Counted from the first letter of the stretch, positions 1 through 8,603 are shown. The stretch: 64,000 nucleotides of DNA from Alloalcanivorax dieselolei B5 (GCF_000300005.1 NC_018691.1:4030001-4094000); one strand, 5' to 3'. The notes: a model not told the origin generated them from the sequence alone. Translations and numbers: made by a program.

Positions 1-350
1 GTTTCGGTAGTGCCGAACTGCGCTGGGACCCGGGGCTGGCCCATCTGCGCACCGCCAAGGGCGAATGGCAGGCCCGCACCCCCGGGGAGCTGGCCTGGCA
101 TCTGACCGGATTCTGGCTGCCGGTATCGGCGCTGGAGTACTGGAGCCGCGGCCTGGTCTGGCCGGGCGCGCCGGCGCAAAGCGACCGCGATCAAGCCGGC
201 AATCTGATCACCCTGAATCAGCTCGGCTGGCAGTTGCAATTCGACCGTTATCAGCCGGTGGGCCGGGTCACTCTGCCCCACCGCATCAAGGCGGAGCAGG
301 ACGGCAACCGATTCACTTTGTTGATCCGCGACTGGCGCCCGCTGCCGTGA
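1..350 (+). CDS. lolB: Outer-membrane lipoprotein receptor LolB, C-terminal part
   Basis: About 115 codons are open from the window edge to TGA at 348-350. LolB is the outer-membrane lipoprotein that receives lipoproteins from the periplasmic carrier LolA and inserts them into the outer membrane. The visible part has the family's late pattern: a Trp-rich middle (HLTGFWLPVSAL), then WQLQFDRY, RVTLPHRI and a final LLIRDWRPLP. The stop overlaps the next gene's start as GTGA, so lolB and ispE are probably translationally coupled, the usual gammaproteobacterial arrangement. The lipobox end lies outside the window. Confidence 0.85.
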   Translation, partial: FGSAELRWDPGLAHLRTAKGEWQARTPGELAWHLTGFWLPVSALEYWSRGLVWPGAPAQSDRDQAGNLITLNQLGWQLQFDRYQPVGRVTLPHRIKAEQDGNRFTLLIRDWRPLP

Positions 351-1228
351 CCGCCTTCGAACTGCCGGCTCCGGCCAAACTGAATCTGTTTTTGCATATC
401 ACCGGACGCCGGGAGGACGGCTACCACGAGCTGCAAACCCTGTTCGTGATGCTGGACCATGGCGATCGTCTCCACTTTGAACCGCACTCTCATCTCGACC
501 TCCAGTGCGACGATCCCGATTTGCCCGTGGATGACGGCAATCTGGTATTGCGGGCCGCCCGGCTTCTGCAGGAGCACACCGGCTGCCGCCAGGGCGCGCG
601 CCTGCGCTTGCAAAAACGACTGCCAACCGGGGGCGGTGTCGGCGGCGGCTCCTCCGACGCGGCCACCACCCTGTGTGGCCTGAACCTGCTTTGGGATCTG
701 AACCTGGAAGAGGCGGAATTAATCACCCTGGGGCTGAAACTGGGTGCCGATGTGCCGGTGTTCGTGGCCGGCCACAGCGCCTGGGCGGAAGGCGTCGGCG
801 AGCGCCTGACCCCGGTGTTCATGCCCGAGGAATGGTTTCTGGTGGTGCACCCCGGCATTGCCGTTCCGACCGCTCGAATTTTCAGCGACAAGGAATTGAC
901 AAGGCACACCCCCCCCATTAAAGTACCGGCCTCGCTGGACAGGGGCACCTTGGACAGTCTGCAAAACGACTGTGAAAGCGTGGCCAAACGGCACTTTCCG
1001 CCCATAGCGGAAGCCCTGGACTGGCTCCAGCGAGAAGCGGGCAACGCCCGTATGACCGGCACCGGCGCCTGCTGTTTCGCACGCCTCGCCGGTGAGCAAG
1101 CAGCCCGGCAATTACTGCCGAGGTTGCCACAGCACTGGACAGGTTTTGTGGCGCGAAGCAAACAAATCTCCCCACTCCGGGAGGCACTGGCAACGCTTCG
1201 GGCCAGACAGAATTCAGGAACGTCCTGA
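347..1228 (+). CDS. ispE: 4-diphosphocytidyl-2-C-methyl-D-erythritol kinase
   Basis: This 293-residue GHMP-family kinase catalyses the ATP-dependent phosphorylation step of the MEP isoprenoid pathway in the cytoplasm. The N-terminus has the substrate lysine in PAKLNLFLHI, followed by RREDGYHEL. The ATP-binding glycine loop PTGGGVGGGSSDAA lies around residues 93-107, and the acidic catalytic region is LGADVPVF. The GTG start at 347 overlaps the lolB stop (GTGA). A longer in-frame opening upstream lies inside lolB and was not used. tRNA-Gln and prs follow, as in many relatives. Confidence 0.93.
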   Translation: MTAFELPAPAKLNLFLHITGRREDGYHELQTLFVMLDHGDRLHFEPHSHLDLQCDDPDLPVDDGNLVLRAARLLQEHTGCRQGARLRLQKRLPTGGGVGGGSSDAATTLCGLNLLWDLNLEEAELITLGLKLGADVPVFVAGHSAWAEGVGERLTPVFMPEEWFLVVHPGIAVPTARIFSDKELTRHTPPIKVPASLDRGTLDSLQNDCESVAKRHFPPIAEALDWLQREAGNARMTGTGACCFARLAGEQAARQLLPRLPQHWTGFVARSKQISPLREALATLRARQNSGTS

Positions 1229-1240
1229 GCAAGTTAGTGT

Positions 1241-1316
1241 TGGGGTATCGCCAAGTTGGTAAGGCAACGGGTTTTGATCCCGTCATTCCCAGGTTCGAGT
1301 CCTGGTACCCCAGCCA
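1241..1316 (+). tRNA. tRNA-Gln (anticodon TTG)
   Basis: A cloverleaf can be drawn directly. Acceptor arm TGGGGTA (1241-1247) pairs with TACCCCA (1306-1312), followed by discriminator G and an encoded CCA at 1314-1316. The anticodon arm ACGGG/CCCGT encloses the loop TTTTGAT, giving TTG at 1274-1276. The T arm contains GGTTCGAGTCC. It lies between ispE and prs, a conserved place for this tRNA in gammaproteobacteria. Confidence 0.97.
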
Positions 1317-1367
1317 TCTTTCCTGTAGTACTTCAAAACGGTACTTTCAACATCCTAGGGGACGCCA

Positions 1368-2327
1368 GTGTCCAAACTCGTCATCTTTTCCGGTAACGCC
1401 AACCCGGTTCTGGCCGACGCCATGGCCAAACACCTCAGCCTTCCCCTGGGTGATGCCGAAGTCGGCACCTTCAGCGACGGCGAAGTCGCGGTGGATATCC
1501 AGGAGAATGTACGCGGCAAGGACGTGTTCATCGTCCAGTCCACCTGCAACCCCACCAATAACAACCTGATGGAAGTGCTGGTGATGGCGGATGCATTGCG
1601 CCGCTCCTCCGCCGGCCGCATCACCGCCGTCATGCCCTACTTCGGTTATGCCCGTCAGGACCGCCGGGTGCGCTCCGCGCGGGTGCCGATCACCGCCAAG
1701 GTGGTGGCCGACATGATCACCGCGGTGGGCATCGACCGGGTGGTGACGGTGGACCTGCACGCCGACCAGATTCAAGGCTTCTTCGATATCCCCGTGGACA
1801 ACGTCTACGCCACACCGCTGTTCGTGGCCGATATCGAGCGCCAGAAGTACGACGACGCCATGGTGGTGAGCCCGGACGTGGGCGGTGTGGTTCGCGCCCG
1901 TGCCCTGGCCAAGCAGCTCAATGACCTGGATCTGGCGATCATCGACAAACGTCGCCCGAAAGCCAATGAATCCCAGGTCATGCACATCATCGGTGAAGTC
2001 GAAGGCCGCACCTGCATCCTGGTGGACGATATCGTCGATACCGCCGGCACCTTGTGCAAGGCGGCCCAGGCCCTGAAAGACCACGGCGCCGCCAAGGTCT
2101 ACGCTTACTGCACCCACGCGGTGCTGTCCGGCCCGGCCATCGACAATATCCGCAACAGCCCGCTGGATCAGCTGGTGGTCACCGACAGCATCCCGCTGTC
2201 CCCGGAAGGCGAAGCCTGCCCCAACATCCGCGTGCTCAGCCTGGCGCCGATCCTGGCTGAAACGGTACGCCGGGTGAACAACGAGGAGTCCCTGTCCGCC
2301 ATGTTCGACCGCCTGGAGCTGGTGTGA
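1368..2327 (+). CDS. prs: Ribose-phosphate pyrophosphokinase
   Basis: This 319-residue class I PRPP synthetase transfers pyrophosphate from ATP to ribose-5-phosphate, making PRPP for purine, pyrimidine, histidine, tryptophan and NAD synthesis. Signatures are the N-terminal SGNANPVLA, the flexible-loop region [14 protein letters not shown], the divalent-cation site [12 protein letters not shown] and the PRPP loop [10 protein letters not shown]. The start is GTG at 1368, and length and N-terminus fit the family. An IS3-family element now lies 50 bp downstream, between prs and what looks like its original terminator. Confidence 0.96.
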   Translation: MSKLVIFSGNANPVLADAMAKHLSLPLGDAEVGTFSDGEVAVDIQENVRGKDVFIVQSTCNPTNNNLMEVLVMADALRRSSAGRITAVMPYFGYARQDRRVRSARVPITAKVVADMITAVGIDRVVTVDLHADQIQGFFDIPVDNVYATPLFVADIERQKYDDAMVVSPDVGGVVRARALAKQLNDLDLAIIDKRRPKANESQVMHIIGEVEGRTCILVDDIVDTAGTLCKAAQALKDHGAAKVYAYCTHAVLSGPAIDNIRNSPLDQLVVTDSIPLSPEGEACPNIRVLSLAPILAETVRRVNNEESLSAMFDRLELV

Positions 2328-2377
2328 AGGCAGTCGACAGTTGATAGTGGGCAGTTGACAGCGAAAAGATAAAGAGA

Positions 2378-2404
2378 TGGACTGGCCCCATTTAAGTAGA
2401 CACC
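2378..2404 (+). repeat. Left terminal inverted repeat of the IS3-family element
   Basis: 27 bp beginning TGGACTGGCCCC and ending AGTAGACACC. It matches the right end (3602-3628, reverse complement) at 22 of 27 positions; the differences are at positions 3, 6 and 14-16. Confidence 0.88.
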
Positions 2405-2406
2405 GA

Positions 2407-3267
2407 TTATAAAGTAGCCGCATAGTCGTTGGGGGTGAGCCCTCCCAACGTCATGTGGCGCCGTACTTTGGGGTAGAAGTGGTCCGTATAGTACTGGATT
2501 TCATCGGCCATTTCGTCCCGGCCGATCAACCCTAGACGCTTCGTCCACTCCTTCTTCAACAAGGCGAAGAAGCTCTCCGCACAGGCGTTATCCCAGCAGT
2601 TGCCCGGGCGCGACATGCTGATCGTGACATCCCGGTCATTGAGCCAGCCCATCACCGCCTCGTTGCGGTATTGGACGCCCTGATCCGAGTGGAACAGCAG
2701 GTCTTTTCCTCGAGGCTGACGGCACGCCCAGGCCTGCTCCAGAGCACGCAGCACCAGGCCCGAGTCGTTGACCCGCCCCAGCGCTCGACCCACCACCTGA
2801 CGGGTGCACAGGTCCAAGATCACCGCCACATACAGCCAACCCTCCTGACACGGCAGTTGGGTAATATCCGACACCCACACCTGGTTGGGGTGAGCTACAT
2901 TGAACTGACGGTTCAGCAGGTTCGGTAGCACTGGCAACCCGCTGCTGGGGCGCCGATGCCCCGGTTTCGTCGCCACGCTAGAACGGTATCCGCAGGCCCG
3001 TAGCAGCCGTTGAACCTGATTCTTGCCGCAGGCAAAGCCTGCCGCCTGCGCATCCAACCACAGCTTGCGGTAACCCGGCACCCCATCCTGTTGTTTCGCC
3101 TGCTCCAGCAGGAACGTCTGCAAGGTCCGCCACCGTTGGCGCCGGGCGCTGGGCCGGCAGGGGGCGTGGCACCACCGGTAATACCCCGCCCGAGATACGT
3201 CGAGTACTTCGCACAACACCGTCACTGGCCAGCGGTCACGGTGCCCGTCAATGAAGGCAAACCTCAT
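2407..3267 (-). CDS. IS3-family transposase OrfB (DDE integrase domain)
   Basis: Catalytic part of the transposase, 286 residues as an independent frame. An N-terminal HTH_21-like stretch (VSRAGYYRWC) is followed by the rve integrase core with the DDE triad in WVSDITQLP (Asp), LLFHSDQGVQYRNE (Asp) and NACAESFFALLKKE (Glu). Its ATG overlaps the orfA stop as ATGA. The same frame is also open upstream to the slippery site at 3297-3303, so the active product is expected to be an OrfAB fusion made by -1 frameshifting. The frame is intact. Confidence 0.93.
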   Translation of the reverse strand: MRFAFIDGHRDRWPVTVLCEVLDVSRAGYYRWCHAPCRPSARRQRWRTLQTFLLEQAKQQDGVPGYRKLWLDAQAAGFACGKNQVQRLLRACGYRSSVATKPGHRRPSSGLPVLPNLLNRQFNVAHPNQVWVSDITQLPCQEGWLYVAVILDLCTRQVVGRALGRVNDSGLVLRALEQAWACRQPRGKDLLFHSDQGVQYRNEAVMGWLNDRDVTISMSRPGNCWDNACAESFFALLKKEWTKRLGLIGRDEMADEIQYYTDHFYPKVRRHMTLGGLTPNDYAATL

Positions 3268-3581
3268 TTCTGGAGCTTGGCGAAGTACTCGTCCGCCTTT
3301 TTTAGGATGTCCCTCTCCATCTCCGCCCGTTTCAGCTGTTTCTTCAGGCGGGCATTTTCCCGCTCCAGCTCCTCAAGGCTCTTGGTCGGGCCCGCATTAC
3401 GGACCGGTTTCTTGGAGGATGACTTACCCACAATCCACTCCTGCCGCCAGCGGCTCAGTAAGGTCGGATGAACCCCTAGTTTGGCAGCGATCTGTCTTTG
3501 TGTCTGTGGGCTGGACAGCGAGGCCTCAACGGCCTCGCGTTTGAACGCGTCACTAAACCGACGCTTGCTGCGAAATTGCAT
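3264..3581 (-). CDS. IS3-family transposase OrfA (helix-turn-helix)
   Basis: This 105-residue protein binds the terminal repeats. An HTH_Tnp_1 domain (residues about 8-50, FSDAFKREAV and AAKLGVHPTLLSRW) is followed by a leucine-zipper-like coiled coil, LEELERENARLKKQLKRAE, typical of OrfA oligomerisation. Near the C-terminus the codons CTA AAA AAG contain the A6G slippery heptamer. The stop overlaps the OrfB ATG. Confidence 0.93.
   Translation of the reverse strand: MQFRSKRRFSDAFKREAVEASLSSPQTQRQIAAKLGVHPTLLSRWRQEWIVGKSSSKKPVRNAGPTKSLEELERENARLKKQLKRAEMERDILKKADEYFAKLQK
3297..3303 (-). other. Programmed -1 frameshift heptamer A AAA AAG
   Basis: On the minus strand the orfA codons CTA AAA AAG carry A6G in the frame needed for -1 slippage. 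After slippage the frame reads about ten sense codons and enters orfB at its ATG without a stop. This is the classical IS3-family signal for making the OrfAB transposase. I did not model a downstream stimulatory structure. Confidence 0.8.
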
Positions 3582-3601
3582 ACACCTTCCTCGTTAATGA
3601 A

Positions 3602-3628
3602 GGTGTCTACTTTTTTGGGGCCGGTTCA
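3602..3628 (-). repeat. Right terminal inverted repeat of the IS3-family element
   Basis: Read on the minus strand it begins TGAACCGGCCCC and ends AGTAGACACC, pairing with 2378-2404. The outermost base is flanked by the AGA target duplication. orfA starts about 20 bp inside this end. Confidence 0.88.
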
Positions 3629-3630
3629 AG

Positions 3631-3655
3631 AGGCCGCCCCATGGGGCGGCCTTTT
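3631..3655 (+). terminator. Rho-independent terminator, probably of prs
   Basis: A perfect 10-bp stem AGGCCGCCCC/GGGGCGGCCT with a 2-nt centre is followed by a T run. It begins 3 bp outside the right end of the IS. Removing the IS and one AGA copy would place it about 50 bp behind the prs stop, so it is most simply the original prs terminator. Confidence 0.8.
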
Positions 3656-3798
3656 TCGTTGCGGGCCGGGGCATCTGGCGTCCGGCGGCCTTTTCCGGCA
3701 TAATCCGCCCCCTTCCGGCCCATTGCCGGTTTTATTCGACTGATCCCTCCCGGTGCGCCTGGTCGCGGGGTGCCGTGGAGCTTTACTGGAGAACACTC

Positions 3799-4446
3799 AT
3801 GAGCAATGAGTTTGTACTGAACGCTGAAGCACGCAGCGACAAGGGGAAAGGTGCGAGCCGCCGCCTGCGTCGTCTGCAAGACCGGGTTCCCGCCGTTCTC
3901 TACGGCGGTACCGCCGAACCCGCCATGTTGTCACTGGAAATGCGCGAGCTGCGCAAAGCCCTGGAAAACGAAGCCTTCTACAGCCACGTGCTGACCCTGA
4001 AACTGGAAGGCAAAGAGCAACAGGCGGTACTGCGTGACCTGCAGCGCCACCCGTCCAGCGGCTTCCCGATCCACGCTGACTTTCTGCGCGTGGACACCAG
4101 CCATGCCATCACCATGACCGTTCCGCTGCACTTCATTAACGAAGAAACCAGCGTCGGCGTGAAGAAGGAAGGCGGTGAAATCCACCATAATGTGTCCGAG
4201 GTTCAGGTCAGCTGTCTGCCGCAGGACCTGCCGGAATTCATCGAAGTGGACATGGCCGACGTGGCGCTGGAGCAAGTGGTTCACCTGTCCGATCTGGTGC
4301 TGCCGAAAGGCGTGACCCTGGTGGAGCTGAGCCACGGCGAGAGCCACGACCAGCCGGTAGCCGCGGTGCACAAACCGAAAGTGCGTGGCGGTAGCGACGA
4401 CGCCGAAGAAGGCGGCGAGGCGGAAGAAGGCGAAGGCCAGGAATAA
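3799..4446 (+). CDS. rplY: 50S ribosomal protein L25/general stress protein Ctc
   Basis: This 215-residue long-form L25 (TL5/CTC type) binds 5S rRNA. The N-terminal L25 domain (about residues 5-95) includes the motif [11 protein letters not shown] and AVLYGG. A C-terminal TL5 beta domain and an acidic tail rich in Asp, Glu and Gly follow. The start is ATG 3799 behind TGGAG; an earlier GTG at 3775 is rejected because it has no ribosome site and adds non-conserved residues. The gene has its own upstream region with a CATAAT-like -10, ends in a strong terminator and is followed by pth. Confidence 0.95.
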   Translation: MSNEFVLNAEARSDKGKGASRRLRRLQDRVPAVLYGGTAEPAMLSLEMRELRKALENEAFYSHVLTLKLEGKEQQAVLRDLQRHPSSGFPIHADFLRVDTSHAITMTVPLHFINEETSVGVKKEGGEIHHNVSEVQVSCLPQDLPEFIEVDMADVALEQVVHLSDLVLPKGVTLVELSHGESHDQPVAAVHKPKVRGGSDDAEEGGEAEEGEGQE

Positions 4447-4461
4447 TCGGCCCGAGACGAA

Positions 4462-4488
4462 ACGGGGGCCTCGGCCCCCGTTTTTTTT
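4462..4488 (+). terminator. Rho-independent terminator of rplY
   Basis: Stem ACGGGGGCC/GGCCCCCGT with a TC loop is followed by eight T residues. It lies 16 bp after the rplY stop and ahead of pth, so part of pth transcription probably depends on read-through or on a promoter within this short gap. Confidence 0.92.
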
Positions 4489-4505
4489 GATTCCAGGATA
4501 AGGAA

Positions 4506-5090
4506 ATGGCACAGGTTCAACTGATCGTCGGCCTCGGCAACCCGGGGCAGGAATACGAGCAGACCCGCCACAACGCCGGCGTCTGGTACCTGGACGCGCT
4601 GGCCCGTGCCCATGGGGTTCACCTCAACAAGGAGAAGAAGTACTTCGGCGTCACCGGTACTTTTACTTTCGAGGGCGAAACCATTCGCCTGCTGGTCCCC
4701 ACCACCTTCATGAACCGCAGCGGCCAGTCCACCTCCGCCCTGGCCAACTTCTTCAAGATCCCCACCGAGCAAATCCTGGTCGCCCATGATGAACTGGATC
4801 TGCCGCCCGGCACCGCCCGGTTCAAGCAAGGCGGCGGGCACGGCGGCCACAATGGCCTCAAGGACATCATCAGCCGCCACGGCAACAACCGGAACTTTTA
4901 CCGGCTGCGCATCGGCATCGGCCACCCGGGCAGCGCCCAGCTGGTCACGCCCCATGTGCTTAACAAGCCGTCCACCGCCGACCGTACGCTTATTGAACAC
5001 GCCATCGACGAAGCGGTGCGGTATACCCCCGATTTGCTGCGCGGCGACCTGAACAGCGCCATGAACCACCTGAACGGCTTTCGCGCCTGA
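4506..5090 (+). CDS. pth: Peptidyl-tRNA hydrolase
   Basis: This 194-residue enzyme cleaves the ester bond of peptidyl-tRNAs released from stalled ribosomes, recycling tRNA. Family landmarks are GLGNPGQEYEQTRHNAG (catalytic His and tRNA-binding Asn), TFMNRSGQS, VAHDELDLPPG with the catalytic Asp, and GGGHGGHNGLKDI. Length matches E. coli Pth (194). ATG 4506 is preceded by AGGATAAGGA. It follows rplY, the usual neighbour, and converges with the GST gene 21 bp away. Confidence 0.96.
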   Translation: MAQVQLIVGLGNPGQEYEQTRHNAGVWYLDALARAHGVHLNKEKKYFGVTGTFTFEGETIRLLVPTTFMNRSGQSTSALANFFKIPTEQILVAHDELDLPPGTARFKQGGGHGGHNGLKDIISRHGNNRNFYRLRIGIGHPGSAQLVTPHVLNKPSTADRTLIEHAIDEAVRYTPDLLRGDLNSAMNHLNGFRA

Positions 5091-5111
5091 CCTCCGGATC
5101 CACGCCCCGCA

Positions 5112-5846
5112 CTATCTATCACGCAGGTAACGGTCCTTCACCCATTGCCCGGCAGGGCGTTCACGGACCACTTGGAACTGATGCCGGACCGGCTCCGGCA
5201 GGCTGGAAACCTCGATCCCTTCCCAAGGGGTACCGGCAATCCCCATCATCGGCGCCAGCAGACTGGCGGCGGTAATGTCCGCCAGAGTCAGGCGGTCCCC
5301 CACCAGATAGTCTCCCCCGTTTTGTACCAGCAGCGTCTCCACCAGGGTCAGACCGTGCTCGACCCGCTCACTGGCATAAACCACCGATTTCGGATTGATG
5401 GCGTATTTGCGGCGGATGGCCTCACGCAATGGCGGCGCCAGCAATCGCGTCAGCCAGGGGACCGTTCCCGCCGGCGCCAGCAGCAACTCCATGGTTTCCG
5501 GACGATCCAGCACATGCCCGTACATCCAGGTTCGCAGATGGACACCCAGGCGATCGAACTGCTGCTCCAGTTCAATGACCCGATGACGCAAGGCCGGCTC
5601 CTCGGGAATCAGGGAGCGTTCGGGATAATACTTCTCCAGGTAGTAGGCAATTTTGGTGGAGTCCCCCACCCTGCGCTCACCGTCGCGCAACACCGGCACG
5701 GTACCGATCCGGGCCAGCCAGCGGGTCCGTGGCCAGTGCGCCCCGGGCAGCAGGTCACGGGTCTCGTAGGCCAGCCCCTTGTGCTCCAATTGCCAACGGC
5801 TCTTCTCGCAGTAATGGGAAATGGGAAACTGGTAAAGGATACGCAT
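5112..5846 (-). CDS. Glutathione S-transferase family protein
   Basis: A soluble protein of 244 residues with an N-terminal thioredoxin-fold domain (RILYQFPISHYCEKSRW, then GTVPVL with the cis-Pro) and an all-helical C-terminal domain containing GDRLTLADITAASLL. The GST fold conjugates or reduces electrophiles with glutathione; substrate unknown. SHYCEKSRW offers a Ser or Cys at the catalytic place. Two ATGs six bases apart (5852, 5846) are possible; 5846 has better spacing from AAGAG. The open frame continues far upstream opposite ychF, but that part is a shadow. It is convergent with pth and divergent from ychF. Confidence 0.85.
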   Translation of the reverse strand: MRILYQFPISHYCEKSRWQLEHKGLAYETRDLLPGAHWPRTRWLARIGTVPVLRDGERRVGDSTKIAYYLEKYYPERSLIPEEPALRHRVIELEQQFDRLGVHLRTWMYGHVLDRPETMELLLAPAGTVPWLTRLLAPPLREAIRRKYAINPKSVVYASERVEHGLTLVETLLVQNGGDYLVGDRLTLADITAASLLAPMMGIAGTPWEGIEVSSLPEPVRHQFQVVRERPAGQWVKDRYLRDR

Positions 5847-6011
5847 GATCATCAGACTCTTGGTTTTCTGACCGACCAGTCTAGCGGCGCCCCACAGCCG
5901 CCCTCCCGGCGCCAGCGCCTGGCCGCCCCGGCTCCCTGGCAACCCGCCGGGACGGTCGCTTTTTGCCGACGGCTTGAGTAGCATTGCGCCCTCGAACGTG
6001 GAGGTATGGCT

Positions 6012-7103
6012 ATGGGTATTCAGTGCGGCATCGTGGGACTCCCCAACGTGGGCAAGTCCACTCTTTTCAACGCCTTGACCAAGGCGGGCATCGACGCCGA
6101 AAACTTCCCTTTTTGCACCATTGAGCCGAACACCGGCGTGGTGCCCATCCCTGATCCACGGCAGGACAAGCTGGCCGCCATCGTCAACCCGGAACGGGTG
6201 CTGCCGGCCACCATGGAATTCGTCGACATCGCCGGCCTGGTGGCCGGCGCCTCCAAGGGTGAAGGCCTGGGCAATCAGTTCCTGGCCAACATTCGCGAAA
6301 CCGACGCCATCGCCCATGTGGTGCGCTGCTTCGATGACGAGAACGTGATTCACGTGGCCGGCAAGGTGTCGCCACTGGACGACATCGGCGTCATCAACAC
6401 CGAACTGGCGCTGGCCGATCTGGACACCGTGGAGCGTGCCCATCAACGCGCCACCAAGGCCGCCAAAGGCCAGAACAAGGAAGCCCAAGCACTGTTGCCG
6501 GTATTGGACAAGGTGCTGCCGATGTTGAACGAAGGCGAGCCAGCCCGGGCCGTTGAACTGAGCGACGACGAACGCAAGCAGCTACGCAGTCTCAACCTGC
6601 TCACCCTCAAACCCACCATGTACATCGCCAACGTGGACGAGGACGGCTTCGACAACAACCCGCTGTTGGACGCGGTGCGGGAACTGGCGGAAAAGGAAAA
6701 CGCATCGGTAGTGCCGATCTGCGCCAAGATCGAAGCGGAAATCGCCGAGCTGGACGACGACGAAAAAGCCGACTTCCTGGCCGACCTGGGCATGGAAGAG
6801 CCGGGCCTGAACCGGGTGATCCGCGCCGGCTACACTCTGCTGGGCCTGCACACCTATTTCACCGCCGGCAAAAAGGAAGTACGCGCCTGGACCGTCAAGG
6901 TCGGCGCCACCGCCCCGCAAGCCGCCGGTGTCATCCACACCGACTTCGAGAAGGGCTTTATCCGCGCCGAGGTCACCGCCTACGACGACTACGTCGCCTA
7001 CAACGGCGAACAGGGCGCCAAGGACGCCGGCAAGTGGCGCCTGGAAGGCAAGGAGTACGTGGTCAAGGACGGCGACGTGGTGCACTTCCGCTTCAACGTC
7101 TGA
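6012..7103 (+). CDS. ychF: Redox-regulated ribosome-associated ATPase YchF (OBG family)
   Basis: This 363-residue P-loop protein, the same length as E. coli YchF, prefers ATP over GTP and binds ribosomes; it is linked to oxidative-stress control and translation. It has the P loop GLPNVGKST, switch region [20 protein letters not shown], a helical insertion and a C-terminal TGS domain ([13 protein letters not shown] to [13 protein letters not shown]). GGAGG at 6000-6004 is 7 nt from ATG 6012 but only 1 nt from ATG 6006, so 6012 is chosen. Placement after pth is conserved in the class. Confidence 0.95.
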   Translation: MGIQCGIVGLPNVGKSTLFNALTKAGIDAENFPFCTIEPNTGVVPIPDPRQDKLAAIVNPERVLPATMEFVDIAGLVAGASKGEGLGNQFLANIRETDAIAHVVRCFDDENVIHVAGKVSPLDDIGVINTELALADLDTVERAHQRATKAAKGQNKEAQALLPVLDKVLPMLNEGEPARAVELSDDERKQLRSLNLLTLKPTMYIANVDEDGFDNNPLLDAVRELAEKENASVVPICAKIEAEIAELDDDEKADFLADLGMEEPGLNRVIRAGYTLLGLHTYFTAGKKEVRAWTVKVGATAPQAAGVIHTDFEKGFIRAEVTAYDDYVAYNGEQGAKDAGKWRLEGKEYVVKDGDVVHFRFNV

Positions 7104-7149
7104 TCCTGCTTGTCTCACGCCACAGGCGACCAGGGTAACCCGCTGTCAG

Positions 7150-7175
7150 GCGGAAACCGCCCTTCCGGTTTCCGC
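7150..7175 (+). terminator. Hairpin downstream of ychF, possible terminator
   Basis: A perfect 10-bp stem GCGGAAACCG/CGGTTTCCGC with a 6-nt loop lies 46 bp behind the ychF stop. No continuous T run follows, so it may stabilise the transcript end or stall polymerase rather than terminate alone. Confidence 0.55.
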
Positions 7176-7206
7176 TCATGAATCTTTCAGCCTACGGAAA
7201 ACCTTC

Positions 7207-7294
7207 AATCAGACGGCACCCAACTTACAGATAGACGCCAATTAACTTTCAATTGGACGGCATTTTATTTACGATTGGACGCAATCCGCCCAAC
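7207..7294 (+). repeat. Four degenerate 22-bp direct repeats upstream of the ATPase gene
   Basis: Four consecutive 22-bp units (7207-7228, 7229-7250, 7251-7272, 7273-7294) share the consensus AATTRGACGSCA plus a 10-bp second half ending ACTTAC; the last unit is weaker. The block at 7185-7206 may be a fifth, decayed unit. The period equals two helical turns, and the array ends 12 bp before the ATPase ATG at 7307, where a cooperative DNA-binding protein could control promoter or ribosome access. The same array was not seen elsewhere in the window. Confidence 0.75.
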
Positions 7295-7306
7295 AGAAGC
7301 GCCGGC

Positions 7307-8548
7307 ATGCACTACCCCAGATACACGGCTCCTTTGCTACACGAAGCCCTGCAGGACTCTCCCGCCGTCCTGATCCATGGCCCTCGCCAGTGCGGTAAAA
7401 CGACACTGGCGCGGGAAACGGGTGATGCGTTGGGCTATCACTACATCACCTTTGACGATGACAACCAGCACCAAGCAGCCCAGACAGACCCCATGGGCTT
7501 TGTTCAAACGCTGCCGGAAAACGTCATTCTCGATGAGATTCAGCGGGTTCCGGAACTCTTTACCAGCCTCAAGGCCACCATTGACAAGAACCGGCAACCC
7601 GGTCGCTTTATCCTGACCGGCTCCGCCAATGTCCTGCTGCTGCCCAAGCTGGCGGATTCCCTTGCCGGGCGAATGGAAGTGATACGCCTGCGCCCGCTGG
7701 CCCAGTGCGAAATAAGGGGCCAGCGACCCGCTTTTCTCCCGCAATTGTTCTTGGCGGATTTCAACGCAGGCAACCTCCACCTGTCCCGCCTTGGAGAATC
7801 TCTGGCAGACACTCTGTGCCAGGGCGGTTATCCCGCCGCCATCGCCCGCCGCACCGAAAAGCGCCGCAACACCTGGTACCGGGACTACAGCCAAGCCTTG
7901 ATTCAGCGTGACATCCGCGAGCTGGCAAACATTCGCAACCTGGCCAGCCTGCCCAAGCTCCTCACTCTATCCGCGGCACAAACCGCCCGGTTGTTCAATG
8001 TCAGTGATCTGGCCTCACCCTTTGCAATCAGCCGCCCCACCATCCGTGAATACCTGACACTACTGGAACAGATTTTCCTGATCGAGCAGCTTGAACCCTG
8101 GCACAACAACCGTCTGAGCCGCTTGATCAAAACCCCTAAACTGCATCTCGCCGACACTGGCCTGGCTTGTGCCCTGCTTGGCGTCAGCCGCCATGACCTG
8201 TGGCAGGACAAGGCCCTGCTCGGTCAGATGCTGGAAACCTTCATCTATCAAGAGTTGCGTAAACAGGCTGATTGGCACGAACAGGAACTGCATTTCTGTC
8301 ACTATCGTGACAAGGACAAGGTGGAGGTGGATATCATTATCGAGCAGGGCCGCAAACTGGCCGGCATCGAGATCAAGGCCGCCGCTACCATCACCCAAAG
8401 CGACTTCAAGGGGCTGAAACGGCTCAAGGATGCCACTGGTGAGCGCTTTGCCGCCGGCGTGGTGTTCTACGATGGCGATGCCATACTGCCTTTCGGGGAG
8501 CGACTTTTCGCGGTTCCAATCAGTGTGCTGGTACCCGCGATTCAGTGA
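7307..8548 (+). CDS. AAA ATPase with DUF4143 domain
   Basis: A protein of 413 residues: N-terminal AAA_14 ATPase (Walker A GPRQCGKTT at about residues 23-31, Walker B VILDEIQRVPELF, sensor region FILTGSANVLLL) and a C-terminal DUF4143 region ending in a PD-(D/E)XK-like pattern, EVDIII...IEIKAA. The family is widespread and patchily distributed; its cellular role is not established. ATG 7307 is chosen because the sequence before it is the 22-bp repeat array and because MHYPRY fits the family N-terminus; an upstream ATG at 7253 would start inside the repeats. Single gene, no obvious partner. Confidence 0.85.
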   Translation: MHYPRYTAPLLHEALQDSPAVLIHGPRQCGKTTLARETGDALGYHYITFDDDNQHQAAQTDPMGFVQTLPENVILDEIQRVPELFTSLKATIDKNRQPGRFILTGSANVLLLPKLADSLAGRMEVIRLRPLAQCEIRGQRPAFLPQLFLADFNAGNLHLSRLGESLADTLCQGGYPAAIARRTEKRRNTWYRDYSQALIQRDIRELANIRNLASLPKLLTLSAAQTARLFNVSDLASPFAISRPTIREYLTLLEQIFLIEQLEPWHNNRLSRLIKTPKLHLADTGLACALLGVSRHDLWQDKALLGQMLETFIYQELRKQADWHEQELHFCHYRDKDKVEVDIIIEQGRKLAGIEIKAAATITQSDFKGLKRLKDATGERFAAGVVFYDGDAILPFGERLFAVPISVLVPAIQ

Positions 8549-8603
8549 CCCCGAAAACGCTGGAATCAAGCTTGTCTCTGAATACTGAAGAAGAGGGCTA
8601 TCG

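Larger units (their letters stand above)
2378..3628. mobile_element. Complete IS3-family insertion sequence (1251 bp)
   Basis: Ends are defined by 27-bp imperfect terminal inverted repeats (22 of 27 matching) that begin TGGACTGGCCCC on the left and, on the complementary strand, TGAACCGGCCCC on the right. Both finish AGTAGACACC. A 3-bp direct repeat AGA (2375-2377 and 3629-3631) flanks the element, fitting the 3-5 bp duplications of the family. It carries orfA and orfB on the minus strand with an A6G slippery site. Both frames are intact and the duplication is clean, so the element looks young and possibly active. Confidence 0.93.

Noticed and set aside
65-346. Upstream in-frame extension of ispE
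   Set aside because: It lies inside lolB in another frame; the GTG at 347 with GTGA overlap gives the conserved N-terminus.
5853-6488. Long minus-strand extension of the GST gene opposite ychF
   Set aside because: GC-rich shadow frame; the GST fold begins at MRILYQFP and ychF is strongly conserved on the other strand.
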